Source: Symbiodinium kawagutii
Taxonomy: Eukaryota > Sar > Dinophyceae > Suessiales > Symbiodiniaceae
DNA: 64,000 nt
Direction: 5' to 3'
NCBI GenBank assembly: GCA_009767595.1
Contig: VSDK01009021.1
Location: 27,332-91,331 of the forward strand
Below the pieces are notes generated by a model. It searched no databases. It was not told the DNA's origin and saw only the letters and a program-made list of their open reading frames with translations. The position numbers and the translations under genes are program-made. Of this stretch, positions 47,336 through 57,067 are shown one piece after another (position 1 is the stretch's first letter; each line of letters starts with the position of its first letter).

Positions 47336-48179
47336 TCTAATTGATCGTTTCTCATCGTTTATATATTATCATACAAAAACATAGCAGTTGATGGATGAAC
47401 CAACGGCCATTAATTCTGGAGAGGATGAACCATCATACTGCGTTTACAACCGTGTCAACGAACGAATCGAATGACCATCCTGCAGAGCTTTGGGCTCCCA
47501 GGAATCACTCACTCACCAGCTAATCACTCATCATTAACCAATTGATCATGGTCATATTGGTGGGGTCGATCCCCGACAACCAGCAGTTAAGTATGTTTGA
47601 CCATCAGTGAACTGTGTGATAACCACCATGTAAGCACTATGTTCAACCATCATTTAACCAATCTGAATCACAATGATGAACCACTGTCAGCAATGCATCC
47701 GCACCACCAGCCGAATAGACAATACATTCGCCAACCATTGGCCCAACCATGCGTCATACCGCAGCCATGGATTTTGACCATTACTGTATCATTAATTATT
47801 AGATAAATCATGGAGCACTATCATTACAACTGAATAGCTGTTGTTGATTGGTAATGATTTATTGAACAACAACTCTGATTGACCATCAACTAAACAACCG
47901 TCTCTTGCAACTCAATAATGATTGTTACAACTATGATTGATTAAACCTCAAGAGAATTTTTAAATCAATGAAATGATATGCAACCACTGTTGAAACCATG
48001 ATCAACCTGTCTGAAGCTATGCTAAATGCTACCGACCACAATCATAAAACACTATTGACCACCAACAATGATGAATTGACAACTAAATCAGCCATTGTTG
48101 GTAAAAAAAATATTGGTTGGTTGTTGGTTCACAACACTGAATTGACAATTGTTGGTTGCTGATGCCCACCATCCGATAC

Positions 48180-48310
48180 ACACCATCACCAACCAACGGC
48201 CGTATCGGCACTCGCAGGTGTTCCCGCCGTTCGCCAAGTTTCAGCTCCCGAAACAAACCCGCTCCGCCGCTCGCCGGCACGGCAATGGCGACGCGGTGCC
48301 CGGTGAGGCA
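48180..48310 (-). other. Exon-like GC-rich segment
   Basis: The minus-strand frame reads HRVAIAVPASGGAGLFRELK and continues to VPIRPLV before GTTGGTGATGG, which could be a donor. High GC and protein-like composition in AT-rich surroundings suggest an exon. Not recognised. Confidence 0.25.
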
Positions 48311-48343
48311 GGTTGCGATAGACGTTAGATAGACCAGTGATTT

Positions 48344-48434
48344 AACAAGCTTTCAAAACAGGGCACCCCAAACATGAACAGCTAAGGATTTGATGTTGGA
48401 TGATTTGGGGGTCTCCTGTTTTGAGAAACACCTA
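48344..48434. mobile_element. MITE-like family B copy
   Basis: It starts aacaagctttcaaaacaggg, has the shared interior gatgatttgggggt, and ends tgttttgagaaacacctatt. Confidence 0.5.
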
Positions 48435-51400
48435 TTTGCTGTCAATGAAGTGACCAGTATCATGGTTCGTTATCACGCTTAATCGTGGATGATTCTCATC
48501 GTGAAACACATGTTCAACCATCATCAATCTGATTGAACAATAAGCCGTAGATAGACTTGACAGGACGTGTAGCATCTCCCCTCCCAAACATGGAGGGCAA
48601 TGGGAAATCATCTGGCGTTCATATATCGAAACAGGGTCTCAAGCTGCCCCAACTCTGACTGTTAATCAGCACCTGACATGCAGAGTTGTGCACAGATACC
48701 CAGGTCATGAAAATAGAATCCAACAACCACCTCTGACTCTGATGATGATATTGATGATCAATGATCCATGATCACTTGTCAGTTTTGATCTTTAACAACA
48801 ATTAATCGATGATCTACTGCCAAGTCTGATGATGGTCAATGATCAGCAACCATCTGAACGATGAGTCAAGACATGATCATCCTCTGTAGACGACCATGGG
48901 ACCCCTCTAAGCTGAAGCTCTGAACCAGAAACGTGTCGGAGAAGCGCTTTCGGGCCTGAGTTGGACAAAGATTCAGCATGGAGACCAACATTCCCATCAT
49001 TCATCGGCTAAACGACCAGTAGTCGGCCGCCATCGCTACTCACCTCACCATTTTTGAAGCGAACCATTCACTAGTTAATTCCATTAGGGGTAATATAGTG
49101 GTAGTCATGGTTTGAAGCACTGCTAACTAGTAACCATGATTAACCACTATGTTACTCCTTGTAAACCATTACTATGCATCATTAATCATCAACGGTCATT
49201 CTTCACAATGATGGTGGTCATTGACCCAACTGGCCTAAACCAAAGCTATGATCATTGAACAACGGTTCATCCTGGGGTACGAATCATTGACAAAACCACC
49301 AGTTATAAAGCAGGACCGGTATGTATTGTACGAGAATTATAGAGAGAGATTGTTGACAGAGTTGATCATGATGAGCTCATTAATGATGGTCAGTAAGCTG
49401 GTTGCTGATGGCTCATGATGGTCAATGATGGTTTAATAGCGATTGTAATCTAACAAATGGCTGATTTCAAGAGCTCCAAGTTTCTTTTGGTCGAGGTTAC
49501 TTGATGCCCGCTGGACATCATCAACAAAGGGACCCTGGTGTGTCATGGCTGGGCTTACCCACGTTGGACAACTTGTCTGCACCTTCACGTTCAACACACA
49601 TCGTTGGCAAAGTTAGAAGCTGCGATGTGAAGGCAACGACCAAATGTTCATCACTTTGCTGGTTGACAGCTGGCCAATAGCTTGATCATGACCGATAGCT
49701 GGTTCACAGCTGCTTCATAGTTCGGTGACCGTTTTAACGCCCAGAGATCCTCCGGAAAGATGTTCGAAGACCCCCGTTCGGAGCTTGGCCAATCTTCGCT
49801 TCCAGCAGGGTCATAGGAAATCCAGCTGAGCTGGTAAATCACCAGCCATTCGCTGGTTCATTAAGTTGGTTCACGGGAAAATCGACTTGGTTTCCACCCT
49901 TGATTTAATCACCAAGCTTTGGGGATTTCGGATTGGATCGGGGTTCCCTTTGGGGAATTCCCATCATTTCTGGGCTTTTCAATATGGACGTACCAGTGAT
50001 CCCATTGTCGGCAACTGGCTAGTACCCCATAGTCATAATGATTGCCACTGACTCCTATCTTGTCCATGCTCGCTACTATATCATCACAACCGTTGTTGCT
50101 GATAACCCCCACAACGTGCTCACAAAGTTGGTTGCATTCTGGAGATTGTTTTGATCCCTAAATTGGTGCTCCCCTTTTAGTAAGAATCAAATACTGATTG
50201 GTGGCTGGAGCATTGCCAATATTTCACATCCACCTTCTTTTGAGAAGAATTGCCCGTATTTTATACCCAAGTCTTCTCCTTTGATTTGTTGATCACATCC
50301 TCCGATTTGCTGCTTTTAAATCCTTCGATTTGCGGCTTTTAATCACCCATCAATCAACTTCGGAGCTCTATACTGACACCCTAACATAAGCAGAAACCGC
50401 CTGTCAACTGGCCAAAACCCACTAAGAATCAGTGAAAGCCTGGACATAACAGGATATTCACTCGACTGGTGCCGCTTTGGTCGGCCTGCTGTTGATGGCT
50501 CTATTCATAGACATGTCGGGGATGTAACTCTCAGCCCCAAACTTCCAAAACATTAATTGATGTTTTCCCATCAGTAGCAAGATCCAGCATATGCAGTTCT
50601 CAGAAAAATCAACAGCCATCAATGGACAATCGATTAACCACGGCTGCTGGGTATTGATCCGCCAATTGACCATCATTGGCAATGAATCAACCATACATTA
50701 TATAACCACTATTATTGGGCAGTATCCCCAAAATCTAATTATATAACCAAGTGATCATACTTTTGCAGTCGCTTTGATCATCCATTTCTAGGCCATTATA
50801 AAACACTATGAACAATAACTAAACCTGATTCATCGTCATTAAGCAGCTTATAAACCATTACTGACTGCTATCAATGATCATCCACCAGCTCATTTGCCTC
50901 CATAAACCAACCTTAACCGGCTCGTTAGCCATCATCAACCATCATTAAACAGCTTCATTCCCATCCTGAAAGAGTGAACCGACCACCGGGAAGCTTAATA
51001 TTAACCAAAGCCAGCTGAACGAAGAATGAAAGAGTCAGTTTTCCATGTTGGGTCATTAAGTTTGGTCAATTAGCCATTGGTAAACATGATTGGTCTTCAC
51101 AATTTGCCAATATTCCAGTACTGTATTTATCATTGGTAAATATTGATAAATATCAATATCGGTAAATATTGGGAAACATTGATAAGTTGCTTAGAGTTCT
51201 TAGCCACTATACCGGTCTTTACCAATATCACGAACCCACATTGACCGTTCCTCACAACTTTAAGCAATGATTCGCCACTCTTAAGCACAATGAAAAGCTA
51301 TGAAGCACGGTTTCGTAGTAGTGTCATGACAAACCATTTACCGCTGGTCATTATCCCTTGTCAATGATTTGATTCACCAAGAATCATGAATCAATAACCC

Positions 51401-51863
51401 ATCATCAACCACCAATCATTCACCACTAATCATTCACCACTACCATGATGGTTGATTCACCACTCCTCAAGAATTGTCAACCAACTAGCTAGTGAACCAA
51501 TAAAATCCATAACCAGCTGCCCCATCATCAACCATCCTGAACCAGGGGAGCATCCCCAGGCATTCCCGGAACGGTGAAACCACCACTGGGTATTGACCCT
51601 GGTTCATATTCACCAGATACAAATGTGTTCAAAAAGAAATTCTCGACCTCGGATCGTCCAATCAACCAGCAATTGAGCATCAATTGAGCATCATTCTCCT
51701 CCATGGTTTTTTAAGCTTCAAAAAAAACACCATTAGCCATCATTTGACCATCAAATTGACCATTATTGCTGGCTATTAATCAGCCAATTAACCATAAATT
51801 AACCATCATTTAACCCCACAATGAACCACCATGTAATCATTAATCATCATGATTAACCACCAT

Positions 51864-51965
51864 TGGATACCCCATGGCCAACCGTGCTCCATATCTGGCA
51901 GCTCTCTCTCACCGCTCGCTGCCTGCTAGGCATGCTGAGCGACACACGCCACTGGCTGCTCACTT
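51864..51965 (-). repeat. Element 2 split direct repeat B2 (with internal deletion)
   Basis: 102 bp matching B1 (52125-52280) but lacking about 54 bp that B1 has from about 52189 to 52242. The shared parts differ by about one base (atggccaac against atggctaac). Confidence 0.88.
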
Positions 51966-52050
51966 GGGAGGGAGAAACCGGAAGCCCCAAGCTCCAAAGG
52001 GTTGGGAGGGTGGGAGAAAAAACCTCTGCAGCAGCTCAGGTGGAGAGGTC

Positions 52051-52066
52051 CTTGAGCCAAAATGGC
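52051..52066 (-). promoter_or_regulatory. Relict dinoflagellate spliced leader (A2 copy)
   Basis: The minus strand reads gccattttggctcaag, an exact match to the last 16 nt of the leader. Three of the six preceding positions also agree. Confidence 0.85.
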
Positions 52067-52094
52067 ACCGCACGGCCAACGCTCTTAGGACATC

Positions 52095-52126
52095 CACTTT
52101 AGTACACTAAAAGTGCACAACTTGTG
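52095..52126. repeat. Paired palindromes at the A2/B1 junction
   Basis: cactttagt-ac-actaaaagtg (52095-52115, one unpaired base) is followed at once by the perfect palindrome cacaacttgtg (52116-52126). Both recur at 60208-60239, at the very end of the element. Adjacent inverted arms at the exact element boundary fit a tyrosine-recombinase binding and exchange site. Confidence 0.55.
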
Positions 52127-52280
52127 GATACCCCATGGCTAACCGTGCTCCATATCTGGCAGCTCTCTCTCACCGCTCGCTGCCTGCTTTTTCTCTCTGG
52201 GATCAGTGCGTTGCCCTCTTTGGTGACATAGTGGATTCACCTAGGCATGCTGAGCGACACACGCCACTGGCTGCTCACTA
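52125..52280 (-). repeat. Element 2 split direct repeat B1
   Basis: 156 bp. It is the full-length form of the B repeat and lies just downstream of Pol. Confidence 0.88.
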
Positions 52281-52374
52281 TGACACTCAACCAGCTTTGG
52301 GATGGAGAAAGAAGTTCCCCAATGTCGTAGGTGGCTTTCTCTCTTCCCAATGATGTGGTTGGTAGTCACCGAGA

Positions 52375-55300
52375 CTACGCGAGCGGGTGCGTAGCGCACT
52401 GTCCTGAAAATAAAGGAAAAACTCTAGAGTCAGATGACAAAGGAATTGGCACTGTACAATGGGCGTGCAAATCATGCATCAGAGTGAAGTCGAGCCGGCT
52501 TGGTCCATCAGCTATATTCGACTTTGACTCAACTCTGTCTACGTAGACGTCAACCGAGTAGGCTGAGAACAGATCCCACGACTCTCCAATTAAGGCACTG
52601 GAATCTATCGTAGGACTGTAACCCTTTACCAAACCTGCTGACGCCGCATCGTTGTCCACGAAGAGGAGAAGCTGTTGACCTTGAAGGATATGTTTCCATG
52701 TGCGAAGGGCAACGGGAACGGCAAGAAGTTCCAGTTGTGCCATGTGAGTGGAACGCGGTAGCCATTGTTGCACAATGGAATCTGGGACCACCCAGTGAAA
52801 GTAAGAGACGGTAAAAGGAGAGGATTGAATTAAAACTCCTGCCACAACTCGCTGCGGCAGCCTGGACGGGACATCCGAGGCATCCGTGTATAGCAACAGT
52901 GGGGCAGGGCGAGTGCCAAACTGACATAGTCGAGAGGGAGCAACTTTAAGGATGTGCTGCATGAGACGCAAACAAAGGATAATCTCTGGAGTCAACGTCC
53001 AGGCACTATCAGCGGTTGCACTGTATTGGCGTTGCCTAATATATCCAGTGCAAAACCTACCGACTTTGCCAAAGAGAGTGCTGCAAAGAAACTGAAACTT
53101 CCCTAACAGACTTGCGGCGACTGAGGGTGGTAAGAAATTCTGTTCCAGAATCCTGTCCACTAACAAGCAGAAGTTCTGCTTTCTGCTTGTCTTTGGTTGG
53201 ACCAACAGCTGCCGTTGACTAAGAAGTGTTTGTGTGTTAAAGGCCACTCCCAGGATTTCAGCCACGGCCGCTGGGGTTTGGCTCTTATCAGGATCCAGTT
53301 GAAAACCGAGTAGGTTGAAACTCTGCCGCAAACAGAAAACACTGACCTGAATGGAATCCGGAAGGTCCGCCAAAAAGAAATCGTCGAAGAAGTGGTCCAG
53401 CATCAGGGAAAAGCCGCGGATTAACAACCTATTGATCCACTCGGCGACCCTGTAAAAGTTTGGGACTGCGTGCTGAGCTCCGAAAGGCTGACCAAACATT
53501 TCGAACATCTCTGATTTGCCGGTGGTCGGATTATACACCGCCGTTATAGAAATCCAGGTTTGAGAGTCAGGCAAAGGTAGTTGTCGGTAGGCGGACTTCA
53601 TGTCCTCGGAGCACAACCATAAGGATTCATGGTGCGTTTCAAAAGCCGCTCTCAACATCATAACCAGGTAGTCCACCATGGCCATGGATATCTTCTGTTT
53701 CCTGGTTCCTGCTAAATTCGTATGCCCTGCTGTGTGGTCGTCTATTCTCCTGTGTTTGGGCTCACCCTTGTCATTGACTCCCTGAGTGAGGCCAAACGAA
53801 GGGACGACATTGAAGTGTGATCCGTACTTCTCCGCCAGTTGTTGTTCGGAGAATGGTCCTGCCATTGTTCCAGATCTGACTTCCTTTAGGGTTTTGTCAT
53901 AGATGGCCTGGGATTGTCCCGACGCGGCTTGTTGCCCCATAAACTCCACCCTGCGAAGACAGTCTTTCCTTCTGCGCTTTGAAGTTGATAGGAGCTCATA
54001 GAGACTGATAGAAGCCGGAACCTCTTTGGGTTCGAAGAAGGGTGACTCCAATGCATCGCCCACTATTGGCAGACCTGTCAGACACAAAGTTGGCACCTGC
54101 GAGTCTTCTATTTTGTACCTCTCCTGAAGAAGAATCATCAGGGCGGTACGAGGCTTCCTCCCCAGCTTGATGGCGTTCTTGCATGCCAGTTTCTCGTGTG
54201 CCTCCTGAAGTTCTTTGACCGTTGAACTTAAGCTAATATCTCTCCACTCTCCCAAGGTCTTCAATCTTTCATGATTGTTACTCTTGGGGTCGGAGCTCCA
54301 ACACGACAAGCTGTTCCAGTGATCCCTTTTTAATGTCTCCATCGTATTGAAAGGATGCTCCAACTCCAATGCCACTCCTAGGTGTCTCATTGGTGAGCAC
54401 AAACCATCAGCTATAAGCTGTTGTCTCTTGCCGAAACTTGGTTGTTTGCCGGTCTCCAAAGCCGACCTCCTATTCCAAGTCACCTCGGCGGACTTTGCTT
54501 TTGGGTCTTCACTCTTCCCTGCTAGCCTGGTCCTGGGCTCAGGAGCCAAGCTCTCAGGGAGAATGTGAGAGCAGTCTGTAAGCTGTGACAAGTGCTGAAG
54601 TTCTTGTCTCACCCCCTTTTGGGTGGCCAACCTTGAACCTGGCATATCTACTCCAAACCTCTTACAGACTGCCGCTGTAAGTGGAGCGTTGGGCCCCGAA
54701 AAGATCTCCACAAAAGATCCCAAAGGGGGAAGTTGCGCTACACAGGAAGCATACTCCGTGCAGAACCCCTCAACATACTCCCTCTCATCCCCGGTGGTGA
54801 ACTGCACTACTTTACCACCAGAAACAGTCGGCCTCCACTTGAGGTGTTTCAGACCGGTTCTGTCACAAACGGTCCCACCTTGACACACTTTCCCCATTCC
54901 TTCAAAACCAGCATGGTTACAGATAAGGACTTGTTGTTTCTTCCGCCTGCTACCGGTGAACATACACGTGGTATAGTGAATAACCCTGACACCAGTGCAG
55001 GCGAGGAGCTGGCGCCAGCTCTCCAGATGCAATGCCAAACTCCTGGCCGGATGCTCAAGGGTGAAAAACTTCCCTTTCTTATGCCGCGCAAGAGCCCACT
55101 CCGCAGACATGACTGCCATGGTAGTATCATCCAGCAGTCTCTTACGGGATTTGGGGCTCATCTTCTTCAACTCATACGGGATTCCCGTTGGAAACTCCTC
55201 ATTCCTTACAGGACGAGGGGGTGAAACTACTCCAGGGATAGGTATCTCCCGGGCCCTACTAAATGTTGCACAATTCGGGGCCCAGTGACTAAGATCGGAT

Positions 55301-55458
55301 TCATCCACCTCTTTCACTAGGACATCCCTATCCTTAAAAACGCACCTACCTCTGAGGAGGTCCCAAGGAGCAAATACCCTGAGCTTCCCCGAAGATTTTG
55401 GTGGTGAAACTGGGTTGAAACATGATGCAGGTGAGGCTGAAGAAGCGGCCTTTTTCAT
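52375..55458 (-). CDS. Pol: reverse transcriptase-RNase H with methyltransferase-like N-terminus
   Basis: 1027 residues from ATG 55458; makes the DNA copy of the element. The RT core (about 530-780) has Asp619 in SEDMKSAYRQLPL and the box FFDD (690-693), a variant of YxDD. RNase H (about 850-990) has Asp859 (LYTDAS), Glu910 (LELLAV), Asp935 (FVDNDAA) and Asp984 (NIADGPSR), so all acidic residues are present. The first 270 residues carry motifs like those of C5-cytosine methyltransferases: APNCATFS (60-67, like PPCQxFS), FTLEHP (132-137, like the ENP/ENV motif), CMFTGSRRKKQQVLICN (165-181) and VEIFSGPNAPL (250-260). The ORF is in frame with Gag, 12 codons after Gag's TAG. The RT-RNase H call is secure, the methyltransferase-like call is tentative. 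Confidence 0.9.
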   Translation of the reverse strand: MKKAASSASPASCFNPVSPPKSSGKLRVFAPWDLLRGRCVFKDRDVLVKEVDESDLSHWAPNCATFSRAREIPIPGVVSPPRPVRNEEFPTGIPYELKKMSPKSRKRLLDDTTMAVMSAEWALARHKKGKFFTLEHPARSLALHLESWRQLLACTGVRVIHYTTCMFTGSRRKKQQVLICNHAGFEGMGKVCQGGTVCDRTGLKHLKWRPTVSGGKVVQFTTGDEREYVEGFCTEYASCVAQLPPLGSFVEIFSGPNAPLTAAVCKRFGVDMPGSRLATQKGVRQELQHLSQLTDCSHILPESLAPEPRTRLAGKSEDPKAKSAEVTWNRRSALETGKQPSFGKRQQLIADGLCSPMRHLGVALELEHPFNTMETLKRDHWNSLSCWSSDPKSNNHERLKTLGEWRDISLSSTVKELQEAHEKLACKNAIKLGRKPRTALMILLQERYKIEDSQVPTLCLTGLPIVGDALESPFFEPKEVPASISLYELLSTSKRRRKDCLRRVEFMGQQAASGQSQAIYDKTLKEVRSGTMAGPFSEQQLAEKYGSHFNVVPSFGLTQGVNDKGEPKHRRIDDHTAGHTNLAGTRKQKISMAMVDYLVMMLRAAFETHHESLWLCSEDMKSAYRQLPLPDSQTWISITAVYNPTTGKSEMFEMFGQPFGAQHAVPNFYRVAEWINRLLIRGFSLMLDHFFDDFFLADLPDSIQVSVFCLRQSFNLLGFQLDPDKSQTPAAVAEILGVAFNTQTLLSQRQLLVQPKTSRKQNFCLLVDRILEQNFLPPSVAASLLGKFQFLCSTLFGKVGRFCTGYIRQRQYSATADSAWTLTPEIILCLRLMQHILKVAPSRLCQFGTRPAPLLLYTDASDVPSRLPQRVVAGVLIQSSPFTVSYFHWVVPDSIVQQWLPRSTHMAQLELLAVPVALRTWKHILQGQQLLLFVDNDAASAGLVKGYSPTIDSSALIGESWDLFSAYSVDVYVDRVESKSNIADGPSRLDFTLMHDLHAHCTVPIPLSSDSRVFPLFSGQCATHPLA

Positions 55459-55494
55459 CGGAAGACCTGCAGCAGCCGATGTACGGCCGGATCC

Positions 55495-56784
55495 CTATTC
55501 GCCCTCACCTTTGTGAGGCGCGCTCTTCGGCTTTGCGGTGGCGACCAACTTCTTCTTGGCCTTCAACTCTTCCCGCTTCTTCCTCCTGAAGTCCGGCGGC
55601 AATTCGCACAGGGGCCAGTGCTTCTTCTTGCATACGAGGCATGTTTTCCTCGGAGTAGAATCCACTGGCCTTGGTCTCCTGCTCAAAGGGCTCTTTGATC
55701 TCGCTCTCCCTGGAGGCGACTCAGGGCGCTTCCTCTTCTTGTCTTCTTTGCCGCCCTCATCTCTGTCCTTGCCACGGACGCCTTTCTCAATGCCTTGGTC
55801 CGGCAATGAACCAATCACCGGGTCCAACAGCCTCCACAATGGAAGCCCTTCGTTGTCCAGGTAGTGCTGGATGCCATTGTCCAATGTCCCCATATCTCGG
55901 GACAGCCAACGGAGCAGATCTTCATGAAGGGCCCGGTCAAACCGCCGCACTTCCTGGATGGTCGGGGTCCTCATCCCTTCCGGGACAACTCCCAACACTT
56001 TCCCAAAGTACCTCTCGTTCAACAGCCTATACCTGGAGTATGAGGCAATCTGCAGCATCTCCGCACAACGGCCTCTCATCTCCAGATACTTCCTCATGGT
56101 TTCCATATCGTCTGCTCGTTTGCCCAAAGCCACATCGTTGTCCTTCTCCTTCACGGACAAGCGATCATCTCGGGTGAGGACCACTTCACCTTTGTTCTTG
56201 GGCATCAGGCCACTCCTCGCCAGACGCCTCTCATCTTCCAGCGATATGTAGCTCTCCCAAGGCGTGTACTCGTAGGCAGCGCTTGGTCCCACATGGTTCC
56301 TCGCCAGCCTTGACATCGCCACCAGCGCTGGCCTCTCAGCGTCACTGGAAGGCCTCGGCATCCCACGCTGCACGGCCGCCTCTTCCATGGCTGACGCTCC
56401 GGGTAAGGTAACCTTGACCTTACTGGCCCCTTCTCCCGACGCAAGATGCTCCAACTCGCTTTTGCAGATTTCTCGAGAGAGTAGCCAAAGCTTCCTCACC
56501 GCTGCTGCGTCGTCGGACATCTTGAATTTCTGCCAGGGCTGGGGTGGACTCCTGTTGAAAGTCAACAGGCCTTGACTTGGATCTTTGAACGCTGCACTGG
56601 GAAGAACCGTGTCCTTCAAAAACTCCTCAAGGTCGTCCTTTCCGGGAACCCTGAGGGAGAAGGCTTCGTATGTCACGATTCCCAGGCTGTTCAACACCAA
56701 GTAGTCGCTTTCTGAAACTCCAAACTGCGCAGCTGATTTCAGGAACGCAGATGGGAGACTACTCGTCTGTGACAAATTCGCCAT
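55495..56784 (-). CDS. Gag-like protein with short zinc knuckle
   Basis: 429 residues from ATG 56784; probable structural, RNA-binding protein of element 2. The body is helical, with a predicted coiled stretch near VRKLWLLSREICKSELEHL. After residue 330 it is Lys/Arg/Ser/Pro-rich, and it ends with CLVCKKKHWPLC (382-393), a C-x2-C-x3-H-x3-C pattern one residue shorter in each of the last two spacings than the retroviral knuckle C-x2-C-x4-H-x4-C. A basic tail follows. It ends in TAG (55497-55495); the same frame continues with no further stop into Pol (GSGRTSAAAGLP, then the Pol ATG). The YR stop lies 283 bp upstream in another frame. Confidence 0.7.
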   Translation of the reverse strand: MANLSQTSSLPSAFLKSAAQFGVSESDYLVLNSLGIVTYEAFSLRVPGKDDLEEFLKDTVLPSAAFKDPSQGLLTFNRSPPQPWQKFKMSDDAAAVRKLWLLSREICKSELEHLASGEGASKVKVTLPGASAMEEAAVQRGMPRPSSDAERPALVAMSRLARNHVGPSAAYEYTPWESYISLEDERRLARSGLMPKNKGEVVLTRDDRLSVKEKDNDVALGKRADDMETMRKYLEMRGRCAEMLQIASYSRYRLLNERYFGKVLGVVPEGMRTPTIQEVRRFDRALHEDLLRWLSRDMGTLDNGIQHYLDNEGLPLWRLLDPVIGSLPDQGIEKGVRGKDRDEGGKEDKKRKRPESPPGRARSKSPLSRRPRPVDSTPRKTCLVCKKKHWPLCELPPDFRRKKREELKAKKKLVATAKPKSAPHKGEGE

Positions 56785-57067
56785 CAGACGGGCCCCGGTC
56801 TTCAGGCACTGGTAGACCAGAGTGCTGCGGCATAATCACAGCACTACCATGTTGCGAAGAGCAACGGTCTCCAGCATCACCCGGTACCCACCCTAATCTC
56901 AACACAGTGTAAAGTTGGGGGGGGTCTTCAAGGTGAGAGATGACTGGTACTTCCAAGATCACCATCGGTGTCCCTGAACAACCAGCTTCCTGTCCCCCTC
57001 CTCGGACTGCTCAAATCGCCCTCTGGGATTCTTTTTGCTCCAGAAGATCGTCTGCTCAGATTAAACA

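Larger units (their letters stand above)
46621..51863. other. Intergenic DNA, CAACCAT/TGATGG words
   Basis: AT-rich DNA with tandem words at 46968-47030 and 47262-47335, a family B copy at 48344-48434 and an exon-like patch at 48180-48310. No complete gene is supported. The last 13 bp before 51864 (gattaaccaccat) form the left flank of retrotransposon 2. Confidence 0.5.
52013..52126 (-). repeat. Element 2 split direct repeat A2
   Basis: 114 bp identical by eye to A1 at 60126-60239. It abuts B1. Confidence 0.92.
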
